Origin: Ceratopteris richardii
Taxonomy: Eukaryota; Streptophyta; Polypodiopsida; Polypodiales; Pteridaceae
Direction of reading: 5' to 3'
Length of the DNA stretch: 64,000 nt
Assembly (NCBI GenBank): GCA_020310875.1
Contig: CM035408.1
Span: 145,578,907 to 145,642,906, forward strand
Part shown: piece by piece, positions 1 through 11,174 of the stretch
How positions within the stretch are numbered: position 1 is the stretch's first letter
Layout: every line of letters begins with the position of its first letter
Made by a program: the position numbers and the translations under genes
The notes under the pieces: generated by a model
The model's input: the letters and a program-made list of their open reading frames with translations, nothing else
What the model was told of the DNA's origin: nothing
Database searches by the model: none

Positions 1-639
1 TCCCACTCATACAAGAGGCATTGGTGGGTATATGTGAGTGATGCCTTGGCCAACTATGGTGGTACGATCGGTATTATAGTAGGCTCCTACATGTCAGATC
101 ATGCCATGCGGCTTGCTCATCTCTAGGAGTCAGAGCAGTGCCTTCACAGAGGGGTAGTCTTCCTCGGGTGTATCCTTGAGAGTCTCCCTGATTGTGAGTG
201 GGCAGATGCCCAACTTGCTCATGCCCAGTAGGAGCTTCGTGGTGCTTAGGACTGGTGCTCTTCCTTTTTCCATCATAGACAGGCTTCTCGCTAGTCTCAG
301 GTTGTGGACCATGTTTCTGGTGAGTTCTTCTCTCTGCTACTCGATCGCATCACTCCGGGAGTGGGATCCGCTAGGCCAATGGTCAGATGACTTCTTCTAA
401 GCCTGTTGAGACGAGTGAGATTGCCACCCATTTTTATTGCACCTTTTTATTCTAAGGAGCCTTCCTCTATGACTTGGAAGGAGAGAAGGGAGTGCGTCCT
501 TCGGCATGTGCACATGACTGTGATTGATGAGATGTAGACTAGGCTTCTTACCCCGTTTTAGGATAGTAAGCTTCTTGATGCTTTACGTGGGCTGGTGAGG
601 GACAATTGTCCCGACGAGGATAGACTCCTCCCTACTTTC

Positions 640-2062
640 TTTATTTGCTATTGGGGGATCTTGGGAGAAGGCCTCAAACTTGCCTTCTAGGAGATCATGG
701 AGGAGGTACCTTACCTGAGGTGCTCTTCAAGGGGCTGATTTTTCTCATCCTTAAGAGGGGGGGGCTGGATGAGGTTAGACACTGGTGGCCGATCACGATT
801 CTTGCGAAGGCTCTGTGTTTGAGATTGTAGCCGATGCTTGAGCCCTTGATCCACCCGAGGTAGACTGGTTTTGTTAAGGGTCGTAGTATCCTTGACAATA
901 TCTTCACTTTTTGGGAGGCAGTTTCCCTGGCTCGGATGCATGGTGAGCCTCTTGCTATTATGCTCTTGGATTTTGAGAAAGCCTACGATCGTGATGATTG
1001 GGCTTTTCTCAAGGACTCCATGCTTTGTATGGGCTTTCCCATTGGATGGATCAGGGGAGTTGCCTCTCTTTATGTTTGGTCAACAACCAGGTTCTTGTGG
1101 CTGGGCCAGGGAGAGCGGTTAAGCATCTCGAACTTTGTTCGGTAGGTCTGACCCCGGCTTCGACCCTTTTTCTTTTCTTTGCTGAGGCCATGAGTTCCTT
1201 TTTTATTTCCGAGGGTACCGGGTTGTAGGATCTTAGGCTCCGTGTTAGAGAGGAGGCTCTTTTGGATGTTGAGTTTGCTGATGATACTGCAGTTTATTTT
1301 CACGGCCAAGAGGCCAATATTTTTAGATTTCAAGGTGCTTTGGAGAGATTTTGTGATGCTTCGGGTGCCAAAATCAATTGGCACAAGTCTTGTGGATTTT
1401 GGGTTTGCAGTGATGCACTCCAAGGTGGCCTTGTTCCCAATGTCAGTGGATTCCTCCAGGCGGTACGGCTCGTTACATGGGCTTCCATATTGGCTTGGAG
1501 CTGTCAACTGAGGAGTAGATCTCGCCTATCCTCTTGACTATCAGGAGGAAGTTGATGCATTGGAGCACTACTCGCTTGTCCTTGGCTTGAAGAGTTGTGG
1601 TGGCTAGTCAAGTCCTTTTAGCCACGATGTGGTATATCACCTCTTGCTAGATCTTTTCAAGCTCTTGTATTAGCCACGATGTGGTATATCACCTCTTGCT
1701 GGATCTTTTCGAGCCAGATTCAACGGCTAATTGGGAATTTTTTATGGTCTGGGAGGCATGATAGTCGGGCTTGGGCCAAGGTTGCTTGGCCTATCACTCT
1801 TCCTAAGGAGCACAATGGCCTTGGGATTATTGATCTTGCTTGTCAAAAGAGAGCCCTTCTCCACAAGTTTGGAGTTCAGAGCTTGCTTCATGGCCCAAAG
1901 CCTTGGAAGGGGTTTCTTTGGCTCAGACCCGGCATACTGGGTTCTCGAGGACTCAGGAAGAATGAGGATCGCTTCGCATGTAGTATCCTGAGGTCTTGGG
2001 AGCAATTACTCCCAACTCTTATTCAACTTTCCCCTTCCTACGTTGAGGAGGAGATCCGGTAG
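640..2062 (+). pseudogene. LINE reverse transcriptase remnant
   Basis: The remnant holds the reverse transcriptase core of the LINE. Frame segments at 645-830, 936-1145, 1262-1537 and 1679-2062 carry, in order, the RT N-terminal block (GLDEVRHWWPITIL), the LLDFEKAYDR aspartate motif, the FADD catalytic motif and the RT thumb or connection region (FLWSGRHDSRAWAKVAWP). The segments lie in different frames or are split by stops, and a 52-bp direct duplication falls between the third and fourth. Order and spacing match plant L1 elements. It cannot encode an active enzyme as it stands. Confidence 0.8.
1619..1722. repeat. 2 x 52-bp tandem duplication in LINE
   Basis: The segment starting TAGCCACGATGTGG at 1619 is repeated from 1671 with few differences. 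It lies inside the LINE and looks like a local duplication after the element decayed. Confidence 0.85.
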
Positions 2063-2170
2063 CCCTTGACCTCGATACTATTCTTTGTATTGAGAGAGGA
2101 TTCATGGTTGGTTCCAGACAACATGTTTTCTAGGGGCGTTTGCCAGGGGCCTTAGGGGTAGTGTTGGTGA

Positions 2171-3376
2171 TTGGTTGTGTTCAAGGGACTCAGAGAGGAG
2201 AAGCAACGGGACATATGGACAAGGATGCGTGGAGTGTCTAAGATGATCAGAGATATTGAGGATATTATTATGAGGGATTGTGGATCGAGACCGGCTCTCC
2301 CCCCTTCCCCTGCAGCTGTTGGGTTGGGAGCCTTCACTCAAACCGAGGTTTTGATCGATGCTTGGGGTTATAGTCAGGATGTGACTCTCTTCTTTGAGAT
2401 TGGTGAGGATGGTCGGATGATTAGCGGAGCAAGGCCGAGATCATCACCGAGAGCTGTTTTCAGCGGATTAGGGTGGTTTGCACTAGAGGTCTGGCTTGGC
2501 ATATTGATCCTGATCCCGAGCAGATTCAAACTAGTCAGGATTGGCATCTTTAGGTGTGGTAAGCCTGGCCTTTATCCCGTTTATAGTGGGATCCTAGTGA
2601 GTGGCAGTGGCAAGACCCCTACGTCTCCTCGGGGAGCCCCACTAGAGGTCGGGCTTGGCATATTGATCCTGATCCCGAGGAGATTTAGACAAGTCAGGAT
2701 TGGCATCTTTAGGTGTGGCAAGCCGGGCTTTTGTCCCGTTTACAGTGGGATCCTGGTGAGTGGCAATGGCGAGACCCCTACGTCTCCTCGGGGAGCCCCA
2801 CTATTCCCTTCTTTTAGTATGCTGTGGGTTTGGGTAGGAGGATTGTTCAGTCTCGCTTGCCTGCCACTCTGTGTTGTGGGTGAGCTTTGGCGGCGGCATG
2901 GCCTCTTGTCCAAGTTCTTGTTATCCTTCCGGCAGTGTATCTTTCCGGCAGTGTATCTGGCTCGTCGGATTGTCCTTTTTCAGTGGCTTGTTGCTCACAG
3001 TGGTATTGTGGTCAGTACGTGGCTGAGTTATGGGGGGTGTTCTCCTCATTACATGGGTTGTGGCTACCACATTGAATCACGACGACATTGTTTATGGGAC
3101 TGCTAGCTTGCCCAACAGATTTGGCTGAGGATCTTGAGACTTATGACTTGGAGGGAGGGGAATCAACTGATTTCTTCGAGCACGGTTGCTTGGTGCTCGC
3201 TTACTGGCCGGGCCATCAGTTACAAGCACGCAGATGATAGCACTATCCTCTCGATCCGGGATGGGCGAATTTTCACCACTCAGGGCATTAGGGTTGGGTG
3301 AGTGTGTGGGATAGTTTGTCCCCGTGTATACGACTTTGTATTTGATCCAGGACACGGAATATAGCCCTATGGGCAT
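2171..3376 (+). pseudogene. LINE C-terminal zinc-binding region remnant
   Basis: Downstream of the RT, one frame reads WHIDPDPEQIQTSQDWHL and later DPYVSSGSP, then a segment ending in IESRRHCLWDC. These are the style of the C-terminal RT-associated zinc-binding region (zf-RVT) of plant LINEs. The long open frame at 2171-3106 is mostly in a different phase from these motifs, so I treat it as fortuitous. A 159-bp direct duplication lies inside the region. After 3106 the C-terminal frame continues weakly to the A-rich tail. Confidence 0.6.
2481..2798. repeat. 2 x 159-bp tandem duplication in LINE
   Basis: Copy 1 (2481-2639) and copy 2 (2640-2798) both begin CACTAGAGGTC and end in CTCGGGGAGCC. 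They are roughly 90% identical by eye. The unit is a multiple of three, so the duplication does not shift the local frame. Confidence 0.9.
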
Positions 3377-3419
3377 GTTCTCTTTTAACTAATGAAAGGA
3401 TATTTTTTAGGAGAAAAAA

Positions 3420-3712
3420 AAACACACCAGATGTTTCCAAGTCACACATTAAAGAACGTGCAATTAAAAAACATGTGCAAAATAATAGCATGCGCATAAA
3501 TTAGGGTTTGGGTTTCGACCATCCAAATCTTGTCCAAATGCCAAATATCATATATCAATAAATAGCTCCTAAAGAAAACTTTCCAAATCTGTCATGATAT
3601 TTTCTTGTCAATTTTGACCATTTTTGACTCTTTGCGCAAAGTTGACCACCTGTTGACTTTATCAATTTCTGAAATTTTTGATATCTCCACATCTTCCCTT
3701 GTGGACACAAGG
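3420..3712 (+). repeat. Dispersed repeat, copy A
   Basis: This roughly 290-bp segment shares extended similarity with 10284-10587 in the same orientation. Shared words include ACATGTGCAAAATAATAGCA, TTGACTTTATCAATTTCTG and AAATTTTTGATATCTCCA. Neither copy shows LTR-type ends, an open frame or terminal inverted repeats. The LINE A-tail ends exactly at its left edge. Confidence 0.8.
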
Positions 3713-4581
3713 GGCATATGCCAGGTAGGTATTTTGTTAGCTATTATTTATGTAGTTATTTTAGGTACCTCTACTCCTGGAACATGAAGAGCTCTCCCTT
3801 GGGCCCCAACACACATCACAAAGAGAACTCACACATTCCACACTCTTCTCAACCAAGTACTACGTGCAGAGAAGTACAGGATGCTAAGGAATGGATAGTG
3901 TATAGACTCAAAACATGCTTCCTCAATTATCAAGGTTGGCTACATCTATGAAGTAAAAGTCATATGCTCTCATCTACACCTATCAAACACACACACATAT
4001 ACAAGGTGTGAAAATGTCCACCATAAGGTTCTTAGTGTATATTAATTACCCCTCCTTATTCATGTAAGTCCTTCTTCACAACCACCAAGTTGAAGATGCC
4101 AAATCCCATAAACATGGATGAGCGACAAACCCCAGGGAGCACTACAAGGTTGACTAGTGGTTGAACATCACTTTTGTACTTCTGTGCTTCACATGGGACG
4201 AATGTTCTCTAGTCCTGCAAATACACTTGGAATTTTTGCACTCCAATTCTAGCATATCCAACACATTAAATATCATTTGCTGCTATATCTTCTATTATGG
4301 ATTGCTTATGCAATGTTTCAGGACTGAGATGACCCCTCCTGGAATTGAGTTCCTTGATATTTTGTACTCAGGAAGTGTAAGTAAATAACCATGCTGGTTC
4401 ATCTATTGCCATCTTTTGAAAATAGAAATGAGCTTGATTTGTGTCTATCATGAGGCTCTTACTCTTCTATATGTTGTACTATTCTCTTATGTACACTGTT
4501 TTCACATTCTCTTATACCAATTGTTGGTTTTAAGGCTCACAATTAATATTGAGACTTTGAGAAAATAGGGACAACAAGACA
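3713..4581. other. Intergenic stretch, nothing recognised
   Basis: This is AT-rich non-coding sequence between repeat copy A and element E1. It has a short CA-rich run near 3988-4000. I see no convincing ORF, RNA gene or terminal repeat. Confidence 0.5.
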
Positions 4582-4586
4582 AAAAG

Positions 4587-4815
4587 TGTTGATATATTTA
4601 GGTAGTGATGTGTGTGAACACACTAGGACCGCCGGGGCACTTTTTTCCCTCTTTAGGAGGTTTTTTTTCCTCGGCATGTATATACGCCTATTACCCTAAC
4701 GGGCTACTTATCTCTGTACATCCTAGTGGTAATACATTTCAGTATTGTGTGTTGTGCTCCAAGCTTCTTCTTCCTTGTGCTATTCGCATGCTTCTGTAGA
4801 CCTCAAACTCCAACA
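4587..4815 (+). repeat. E1 5' LTR
   Basis: 229 bp, starting TGTTGATATA and ending CTCCAACA. It is preceded by target duplication AAAAG and followed by the Met primer site. Confidence 0.93.
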
Positions 4816-4816
4816 A

Positions 4817-4828
4817 TTGGTATCAGAG
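4817..4828 (+). promoter_or_regulatory. E1 primer-binding site (initiator Met tRNA)
   Basis: TTGGTATCAGAG lies one base after the 5' LTR. It matches the sequence complementary to the 3' end of plant initiator-Met tRNA, the usual primer of Copia elements. Confidence 0.9.
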
Positions 4829-7800
4829 AAGGTCGCTGCTTCATCTAGGGCGTCGCCGACACCCCTCCGGTCACAGTCTTAGAATCGCACGAAATTCAGT
4901 GAGCATAGTCAGGGTGATTAGGAATTTAAAACGGCGTCGTTCTGTGGTGTCGAAATCGCGACCCGAGCTTGTTTCAGGCTTGAAACACACTATTGCAGTG
5001 CTTATGCAGGCAATTTTGTCTTTTTGTGCCAAAGATATATACAAGTTTCGGCTCGTCAGTTTAAGCGTCTCGAAGTCTGCTAAAAGTTTAGCAAAACTCA
5101 ACAGGATAGTTCTATTCAACTTTTTGAGGTACAAACATTTTTTGCATCAGGGTATTTTAGTCAGTGGCCATGGCTGAAAGCAATGATGTATTCCATATGT
5201 TTGTTGTTGAGGATAAGTTGGACGGTACCAACTATCCATTATTGGCTTATGTGATGCATCATGTATTGGTTGTGAAAGGATTCTGGAATATTGTGCAGGG
5301 TGTTGAAAAACATCCTATTACAGTTGCAAACATAGTTGTTGAAGGTGATGCAGATAGCGTTGAAGATGACGATATTCTTCATGTTCCTGTTCATGTTGCG
5401 GTTCTTACTGCATCTACTATAGAGCAAATTCGTTGGGATGGAAGAGATGCTCAGGCACATGCATTGATAGCTTTGTGTGTCAAACGTTCCATTATTCCTC
5501 ACATTCGCTCTTGCACAACAGCTAAAGATGCTTGGGATACACTTACCACTTTATACCAGGCAAGGAAAGAGGCTCGTGTTGCTTACCTCCGAAAACAGTT
5601 GGAGAGTGAGCACATGAATGAAGGAGATTCCATGGACAGTTTTCTGACAAAGATCAAAGATTTGAAGGAAGAGTTGATTTCTACTGATGAAGTCTTGCCT
5701 GACAGTTCACTTGTGGAGATTGTTCTGAATGGTCTTTCCGATTCTTATCGGAGTTTTGCTTCTACTCTTCGTATGATGATGAAAGGTAACCCAAATGCTT
5801 TAACATTTGAGGAGTTAGTGTATGTTCTGTTGCAGGATGATCAGTCTAGGCAGTACATGTCCATTATGTGTGTTGCAGATCAAGCTTTCCTGACTAGTCA
5901 GAAGAGCTGGCTAGTCAGATTAGCAAAGGTAAATGGAGCTCTTCTACTAGTAAGCAAAAAACTGCTAATTCTGCACAATCAAAGAAGGATGATACAGACG
6001 TGAAGAAAAGAGAAAAGCAGAAATTGTTTTGCAAATACTGTAAAGAAAATGATCATGTCATAAAGAGTTGTCCAAAATTGGTTGCTAAAGAGGCAAGGAA
6101 GAAGAGGCTGGAATGGTTGCTACAGAGGCCTCTACACCCAAAACAGAGTCTGTTAATCTTGTGCAGAATGAAGAATGGACATTTACCACTGTTTGCAGTT
6201 ATGATCCATCTTCTCATGAACAGTGTATGTCTGAAGTAAACTCAGATGTTTGGTACTTTGATAGTGGGGCAACCAAACATATTACCTCGCAACGCAGTTT
6301 CTTCACTTCACTCAAGACTGCCCCTATAGGGAATACTATCACATGTGCCAATCTTATCCTGTCACGGGAGTTGCTAAGATCATTGTGACTACTGGTGATG
6401 GTAGTTCTTTTACATTGTCGGATGCTTTATTTGTGCCAGGGATCAAGAAGAATCTCTTATCAGTTTCAGCTTTAGCCAAGATTGACTTGGTTGTGAAATT
6501 TGTTGATGACAAATGTACCATTCATGATCTCTCAGATGGGGACATCATCATTGCTTCTGGCATTTTATGTCGTGGGCTATAAGCTCATAAACTATGAAAA
6601 ATCCGTGAATGATTCAGCATGTGCAATACATGATTCTCAGGCTATGTCAGATGCAAAGCTTTGGCATACATGCTTTGGTACCTGAATTTTGCTAGTTTTC
6701 TATGCTTGTAGAAATCTGAAATGGTGTCCTCTCTGCCAAAACTTGAGGCACCTGGTAAACATGTTTGTGAAGGCTGTATTTTGGGCAAAATGCGATACTC
6801 CTTGTTCCCAAAAGATGGTTCAGTTAGGGCTATTCAGAAATTGAAGCTTGTTCGCAGTGATGTCTATGGTCCTATGAAGACACCCTTTTTTGGAAACTAT
6901 CTTTACTTCGTGACTTTCATCGATGATTTTTCCAGGCATGCATGGATATATCCATTGAAAGCAAAGCCCAAAGTGTTTATGTGCTTCAAACAGTTTCTGG
7001 TTTTGGCTGAAAATCTGTCCGCATGTAAAATGGGCACCCTTCGTTCTCATTGAGGGGGGGAATATATGTCTTCTGATTTCAATGCATTTTTGGCCGAACG
7101 TGGGATAAAACATCAGTGTATAGTGCCGTATACACCTCAGCAAAATGGAGTTGCTGAACGGAAGAACAGGTCACTCATGGAGATGGCGAGGTGTATGGTC
7201 AAGAGTCAGTCTTTACCACATAGTTTCTGGCTTGAGGTTGCTATGGGTGCAGCATATGTACTTAATAGATGTCCCACTAAAGCATTGCAGTTTATCGCTC
7301 CATATGAGGCTTGGCATGGTCGCAAGCCATCTCTTGCTAACCTGCGTGTTTTTGGTTCTCTGGCATATGCATTATGCCTGAACAACAACGCAGGAAATTG
7401 GATGATAAAGCATTGAAATGTATTTTTATTGGGTATAGTTTTGAAAGCAAAGGCTATCATTTGTATCATCCACAGACTAAATTGGATGATAAAGCATTGA
7501 AATGTATTTTTATTGGGTATAGTTTTGAAAGCAAAGGCTATCATCTGTATCATCTGTATCATCCACAGACTAAATGCATTCTGGTTAGCCGTGATGTTGT
7601 TTTTGTGGAAGATGCTATTCAACTATTACTTTCATGTACCAAGGAGACATCAGTTAGCTCCAAAGACATGTATGACATCTTATTGCCTCTTTTTAGAGGT
7701 GGACAGTCTAGTGCTTGTTCTAGTGAGGCAACTTCTCAACCTTTATAGGTTTCATGTGATGATGCAGATCATTCCATTTCTGATGCAGATTTACATGATG

Positions 7801-9616
7801 CACTTGTTGGTGAGAGAGCTGATATTGAGGAGTCAATATCAGCTCTCTCATCAACAAGTCTAGTGCTTCTCCTAATGAGGCAACTTCTCAACCTTTATAG
7901 GTTTCATGTGATGATGCAGATCATTCCATTTCTGATGCAGATTTACATGATGCACTTGTTGATGAGAGAGCTCATATTGAGGAGTCCAAAACTATGCCAA
8001 AATGGTTGGTGCAGGCTTTGCATGACAACAAATTAGATGCAAGTCTAGTGCATCTTTTGCACTCATAGTGCTTCTTTGGCTTGAGATTGCTATGCTATGG
8101 CTGCCTCTAGTCTCTGTGATGAGAATGAGCCTGTTTTATTTGATGAAGCACAAAATTCAGAAAATTGGATGGATACTATGTAATTTGAATATGATGCTAT
8201 AATGAAGAATGTTACCTAGTCTTTATGTGACTTTCTTCTTGGCAAGAAGGCCATTGGCACTAAGTGGGTAGACAAGTTGAGGTGTAAGCTTGAAGGAACA
8301 ATTGACAGGTATAAGGCTAAGCTTGTTGCAAAGGGTTATCCTCAGGAAAGAGGCATTGATTTTGATGAGACCTTTGCTCCTACATGCCGAACGACTATTG
8401 TTTGTAGCATCTGTGCACTTGCAGCTCATCATGGTTGGAATGTACATCAATTGGACATTAAAACTGCATTTCTAAATGGGGATTTGCATGAAGAAGTGTA
8501 TGTTTTTCAGCCTCATGGCTTAACGGGCATGAAAACCAAGTGTGCAGGTTGAAGAAGGCATTATATGGTTTGAAGCAAGCACCACGTGCTTGGTATGAAA
8601 TGATACATGCCTACATGATTGCACATGGTTTTGCGAACAGTTATACAGAAAGAACCTTATATGTTAAAGCGTGCTAATGATGTGCTTCTGATCATTGTTG
8701 TGTATGTTGATGACATGCTGCCCACTGGTCCTCATGAGCAGCGTATTGCTGATTTTAAGGCTGATTTGCATGCCTCATTTGAGATGTCAGATATTTGGGG
8801 CATTTGCATCATTATTTGGGCATTCAGTTCATGCAAGTTGATGGTGGAATAGCTTTGTGTCAAACAAAATATATAGACACATTATTGCAGCGTTTTGGCC
8901 TTGAAGACTGCAAACTTATTGCCACTCCTATGGATACAAGGTTACGATTGAGTCTTCATGATGTTGGAGATGCATTTGATGTTGTTCTCTATCAGTAGGC
9001 TGTTGGATGCTTGATTTACTTATGCATTACTCGGCCCAATATTCAGTTTGCTGTCTCAGAGATGAGTTGGTTTATGCATTGCCCCGGTGTCAAGCATTGG
9101 CAAGCGGTTAAACGCATCTTTCGCTATTTGATTGGTACCTGGCTACTTGGATTGTTTTATCCCAAGGGGAGATCACTACCGCCAAATTTACATTCTTTTT
9201 TTTACTCTGATTGGGTTGGTTGCCATGACACTTGTGTGTCCACCAGTGGTTTTTGCTTCACGCTTGGTAGCTCATGCATATCTTGGTTGAGCAAGAAGGA
9301 TCCTACTGTGGCCACTTCTAGTTGTGAGGCTAAGTATAGGGAAGCTTTCACAGCGATTGTTTCTCGCACTAACCACATTGCGGTGCACTATCATTATGTC
9401 AGGGAGAGGTTCTCTAATGGAGAGATTAGTTTGGCATATGTGTCCACACAGGGGAACATTGCAGATCTTTTCACAAAGGCTCTGCCTAGGGAGAAGATTG
9501 AAGCTTTCCGCAAAGCGTTGGGCTTACTTCCTTTTGTGGATTGATTCCACATAGCTTGGCACTTCCTTATACATGAGTGCCAGCTCATTGTTCACCACAT
9601 CACTCCCAGGGGGATT

Positions 9617-9847
9617 AGTTGATATATTTAGGTAGTGATGTGTGTGAACACACTAGGACCGCCGGGGCAATTTTTTCCCTCTTTAAGAGGTTTTCCCCCA
9701 TGGCTTGTATATACGCCTATTACCCTAATGGGTTACTTATCTTTGTACATTCTAGTGGTAATACATTTCAATATTGTGTGTGGTGCTCGAAGCTGCTGCT
9801 TCTTCCTTGTGCTGTTCACGTGCTTCTGCAGACCTCAAACTCCAACA
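9617..9847 (+). repeat. E1 3' LTR
   Basis: 231 bp, ending CTCCAACA, followed by target duplication AAAAG. It is about 9% different from the 5' LTR by eye. Confidence 0.92.
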
Positions 9848-9852
9848 AAAAG

Positions 9853-10283
9853 GGAGATAAAGGAGCCAAGCTCCACATATATTCCAACAAAACATGAATA
9901 AACTACATGAAGTTACAAGATAGCATATAAAAGATGCTAGAAGAATTGTTGCTGCTGCTTCTCATAACTCCACAATCTCCATAGTTGAGAATAACCTCCT
10001 CCAAGGATGGATATGCTCTAAGACTGCTGCACACCTTGTTGAAGATGATAAAAACTTTGCTCCTACAAGTGGAAGAAAGTCATCCCCTCCAAGCTCTTGA
10101 AGCTAAACCTTGAGTGAGTGATTAGAGACTATGTTCTTGTCCTTTTTATAGTCATACTTACCCACAAAAATTTGTAAAAACTAATTGTTGAGCTTTTGTT
10201 GAAAATCTGTTTTTATATTTCCCTAAATTTTGGGATTACTCAATAAAAGCTGCCGCCTAGCTTTACTTTGATTATATACTGAC
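9853..10283. other. Intergenic stretch, possible LTR remnant
   Basis: No gene seen. The sequence has the flavour of a Copia LTR or leader (a TTGTTGAAGATGATAAAAAC-like segment and a TTTTTATAGTC segment) and is loosely similar in style to R520. I could not define ends. Confidence 0.35.
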
Positions 10284-10587
10284 CATAGGATCAAACACAC
10301 CACATGTTTCCAAGTCTCACGTTCAAAAACATGTGCAATTAAAAAACATGTGCAAAATAATAGCATGTACACAAATTAGGTTTGGTTTTGACCCTCCAAA
10401 TCTTGTCGAAATGCCAAATATTGTATATCAGTGAAGAGCTCTTGAAGAGAACTTTCGAAATCTGCCATATTATTTTCCTGCCAATTTTGACCATGTGTGA
10501 CTCTCTTTGATCAAAGTTGACCATCTGTTGACTTTATCAATTTCTGAAATTTTTGATATCTCCAGTTTCTTCCCTCGTGGAAGGTTG
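10284..10587 (+). repeat. Dispersed repeat, copy B
   Basis: Second copy of the repeat at 3420-3712, same orientation, roughly 85% identical by eye. It lies between E1 and the bHLH gene. Confidence 0.8.
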
Positions 10588-11174
10588 ATATTCTAACAAA
10601 ACAAAAGGTAGTGGGCTAGCAGCCAAGGAGAAGACGGGTGACCTAAGATGCAAGTGAGGATAAAGTGACTGAATGTGCAAAAGTGGTAAAGTCTATCCCC
10701 AAGGTTTCTCTTGAAGGCAGCAAACAAACAAACCCCTCAAGGAATCCGAGAAAAGGAACAATATCATACCTTCTTAGAACATTCTATAGAAAAGGCATAC
10801 TGCAATAATACATTGCTAGTGCTATGCATACAAAGACACTTACAACAGTTAAGTTCTACAAAGTACGAGGAAAAGGTGCATGTCATATGGGTGAGTGCAC
10901 CGGTTGATGGGCTTACAAGCTGCCTGTTTGACTTTTCTCTACCTCTTGACCCCCAGATATGTGTGAGTTTCTCATCAGATTTTTCCCCAGTGTCTTCCAT
11001 GAAAATGTAATCTTCAGACAGCATTTTATTACGATTAGGAAAATTGTCTTTTGTTATTAAAGAGGTTGAATGTAGGATATGGATGGAAAGTACTTAAATG
11101 ATCGCAACTTCCAGGCAATGCTGTATTTCACATTACATAGTGAATCGCGTTCTGCTTATATTTCACAGTTGCAG
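10588..11174 (+). other. Upstream or intron sequence of the bHLH gene
   Basis: No coding motif is recognised here. The frames at 10711-11010 and 11079-11174 show no phytochrome-binding motif or other PIF N-terminal feature. The last 20 bases look like a splice acceptor tract (CTTATATTTCACAGTTGCAG), so this is most likely intron. Confidence 0.5.

Larger units (their letters stand above)
1..3420 (+). mobile_element. L1-type LINE, decayed, 5' end outside window
   Basis: This is the 3' part of a plant L1-clade non-LTR retrotransposon. An SDH-containing block near 90-115 resembles the end of an APE-type endonuclease. RT motifs follow at 640-1540: the block around LLDFEKAYDRDDW at 969-1007, and FADDTA at 1274-1291 followed by SGAKINWHKS near 1355. 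The RT connection region runs to about 2060, and a zinc-binding-like C-terminus ends near HCLWDC (3087-3105). Many stops and frame changes separate these blocks, so it is a pseudogene. The element ends in an A-rich tail around 3413-3421, directly against a dispersed repeat. The 5' end and target-site duplication lie outside the window, so full length cannot be judged. Confidence 0.85.
4587..9847 (+). mobile_element. E1: Ty1/copia LTR retrotransposon, old, broken
   Basis: This Copia element has both LTRs (4587-4815 and 9617-9847) and a 5-bp target-site duplication AAAAG (4582-4586 and 9848-9852). An initiator-Met primer site (TTGGTATCAGAG) follows the 5' LTR. Parts in order: gag from 5170, CCHC knuckle near 6030-6075, protease near 6250 (WYFDSGATKHIT), integrase about 6655-7420, RT about 8230-8990, RNase H about 9010-9540, and a purine tract at 9606-9616. 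The pol order PR-INT-RT-RH defines Ty1/copia. It is broken, with roughly ten breaks. The LTRs differ by about 9% by eye, so it is several times older than its sibling E8. Confidence 0.95.

Noticed and set aside
2171-3106. 311-residue open frame as a host gene
   Set aside because: Most of it is out of phase with the LINE protein motifs in the same DNA, and it gains length from the 159-bp duplication.
4817-4828. tRNA gene fragment
   Set aside because: The match to a tRNA 3' end is the primer-binding site of E1. No cloverleaf surrounds it. The same applies to the E8, E9 and E5 sites.
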